Shown piece after piece: positions 62,801 through 64,000 of a DNA stretch of 64,000 bases. The stretch is taken from assembly GCA_018697195.1 (NCBI GenBank), contig CM031878.1, positions 70,533,062 to 70,597,061 on the forward strand, written 5' to 3'. A program made the translations under genes and the position numbers. Under the pieces are notes generated by a model, which saw only the letters and a program-made list of their open reading frames with translations, did not search any database and was not told where the DNA came from. This DNA comes from Certhia americana. Taxonomy: Eukaryota; Chordata; Aves; Passeriformes; Certhiidae. Position 1 is the stretch's first letter. Each line of letters starts with the position of its first letter.

Positions 62801-63059
62801 GGCTAGAAATCTTTAAAGAGAAGAACTCAAAGCAGAGGAATTGCAGCTGCCCCATCTTCAAAGCCTCTCCCTGGGTCTTTTCCTCCCATGCAGAGCAGCT
62901 CTCCTGGACAGGGACAGCAGATGGGACATCTGGGAAACAAAGGGAACACTGAGTATCGGGACATCTCCCTTGGCAGCACCTGCACTTCCATAAGGGAAGG
63001 GAAAATCTCAGAGCCTGCACAGGAGGCTCAGACAGAAAAAGCAGGCCGAGTGGGCCAGG

Positions 63060-63660
63060 CTGTGTGGAGCACAGCTGCGGTGGGGCTGTCCCGCAGCCCC
63101 CGAGAGCCCGGCACAGCCGGCACAGCTCCCGGGCCCTGCCGGCACAGCTGCCTTGCCCAAGGACAGCCCCTGTGCCAGCCGGGGCAAGCGTGTCTGAGCG
63201 GCCCCACGTGCAGTGGCCCATGCCCATCCCCGCCCCTCAGCACCACCCGCCTCACCGTCCCTGTGGCCCTCAGCCAGGGGCACGCGTGGCCACAGCAGCT
63301 CCCCGTTCACTGCTGTCACTAGTGGGCTCTCAGCTTCCTCCTGATGCTCCCTTCTGTTGTGGCTCTTCGCATTCTTCGGGCACTGTGTCAAAAATGGAGG
63401 CCTGACTAATTGTCTTCCAAAGCCAAGCAGAGCTCCAGTCCCTGACCCCTCTCTGTTGCCCCGCCGCTCCCTCCCATCCCTCAGCTCCACCGACATCCCA
63501 GACGCCCGCATTGCAACGGCGGCCGCGTCCGGGAGGGGGGAAAAAACCGGCGGAACCGGGCGTCCTGAGGGGGGCGCTGCGCTCGGGCCCCGCGCCCGGC
63601 CGGATTGGCGGGGGACGAGCGGCGAGCGCGGGGCTGATGGCCACGAGCGGGGATGGCGGC
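63060..63660. promoter_or_regulatory. CpG-rich block, possible promoter of an unseen gene
   Basis: GC- and CpG-rich sequence, strongest at 63500-63650, next to a minisatellite. No recognisable exon on either strand. It could be the promoter of a gene beyond the window or simply GC-rich avian intergenic DNA. Confidence 0.25.
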
Positions 63661-63664
63661 TCCT

Positions 63665-64000
63665 GGGCTGGCGGGGCTGGGCTGGGCTGGGCTGGGGCTT
63701 GTGCTGGGCTGGGCTGGGCTGGGCTGGGCTGGCTGGGCTGGGGCTGGGCTGGGATGGGCTGGGATGGGATGGATGGGCGGGGCTGGCTGGGCTGGGTCTG
63801 GGCTGGGCTGGGCTTGGATGGTATGTCTGGATGGGATGTGATGGGATGGAGGGATGGGATGGATGGGGTTGGCTGGCTGGGGTTGGCTGGGGTGGGCTGG
63901 CTGGGGCTGGTTGTTGGGCTGGGCTGGTTGGCTGGGCTGGGGTTGGGCTGGGCTGGGCTGGGCTGGGCTGGGCTGGGTTGGGCTGGGCTGTGGTTTGGCT
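63665..64000. repeat. GGGCT minisatellite, runs off window end
   Basis: Tandem GGGCT units with frequent GGGAT, GGCT and GGGGCT variants fill the last 335 bases. The plus strand is strongly G-rich. Confidence 0.95.

Noticed and set aside
63653..63841. Frame rich in GLGWAG repeats
   Set aside because: Translation of the GGGCT minisatellite, not a glycine-rich protein gene.

Overview
The window is vertebrate nuclear DNA, almost certainly avian. It holds spliced genes with long introns, several decayed copies of the bird CR1 LINE (recognisable 3' ends such as CCCTTCCAACCCAAACC...GATTCTATGA), small CpG islands and little other repeat content. Four genes are recognised: MRPL50 (-), ALDOB (-), PGAP4/TMEM246 (-) and RNF20 (+). 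The same neighbours lie together on human 9q31. In chicken this block is on the Z chromosome, so Z linkage is likely, but this is inferred and not seen.

Layout. 1-2.1 kb: MRPL50, a two-exon mitochondrial ribosomal protein gene, with a CpG-rich promoter carrying a ZNF143-type site. 2.1-4.1 kb: short intergenic stretch with a microsatellite and a CR1 fragment. 4.1 to about 14.5 kb: ALDOB. All eight coding exons can be placed and sum exactly to 364 residues. A long first intron leads to a tentative promoter near 14.5 kb. 14.7-21 kb: no gene seen. 21 to about 34.6 kb: PGAP4, with the whole reading frame in one exon (23252-24475), a splice acceptor just upstream, and a probable noncoding first exon in a CpG island at 33.5-34.6 kb. 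34.6-42.8 kb: no gene seen, A-rich repeats and one assembly gap. 42.9-61.0 kb: RNF20, with a CpG-island promoter, a first intron invaded by CR1, and 19 coding exons joining in frame to 982 residues that end in a complete C3HC4 RING. 61.0-64.0 kb: mostly featureless, then an AT/AC-rich tract, a CpG-rich block and a GGGCT minisatellite running off the window end.

The genes are not functionally coupled. They cover mitochondrial translation, fructose metabolism, GPI-anchor side-chain modification in the Golgi, and histone H2B monoubiquitination. No operon-like or defence-like system is present, and I found no convincing undescribed gene. The more unusual points are regulatory or structural: short-period tandem repeats inside the PGAP4 CpG island, a UG-repeat beside the splice acceptor of the RING-coding exon of RNF20, extreme C/T tracts in ALDOB, a CR1 copy at the edge of the RNF20 promoter, and a scaffold gap whose two flanks overlap.
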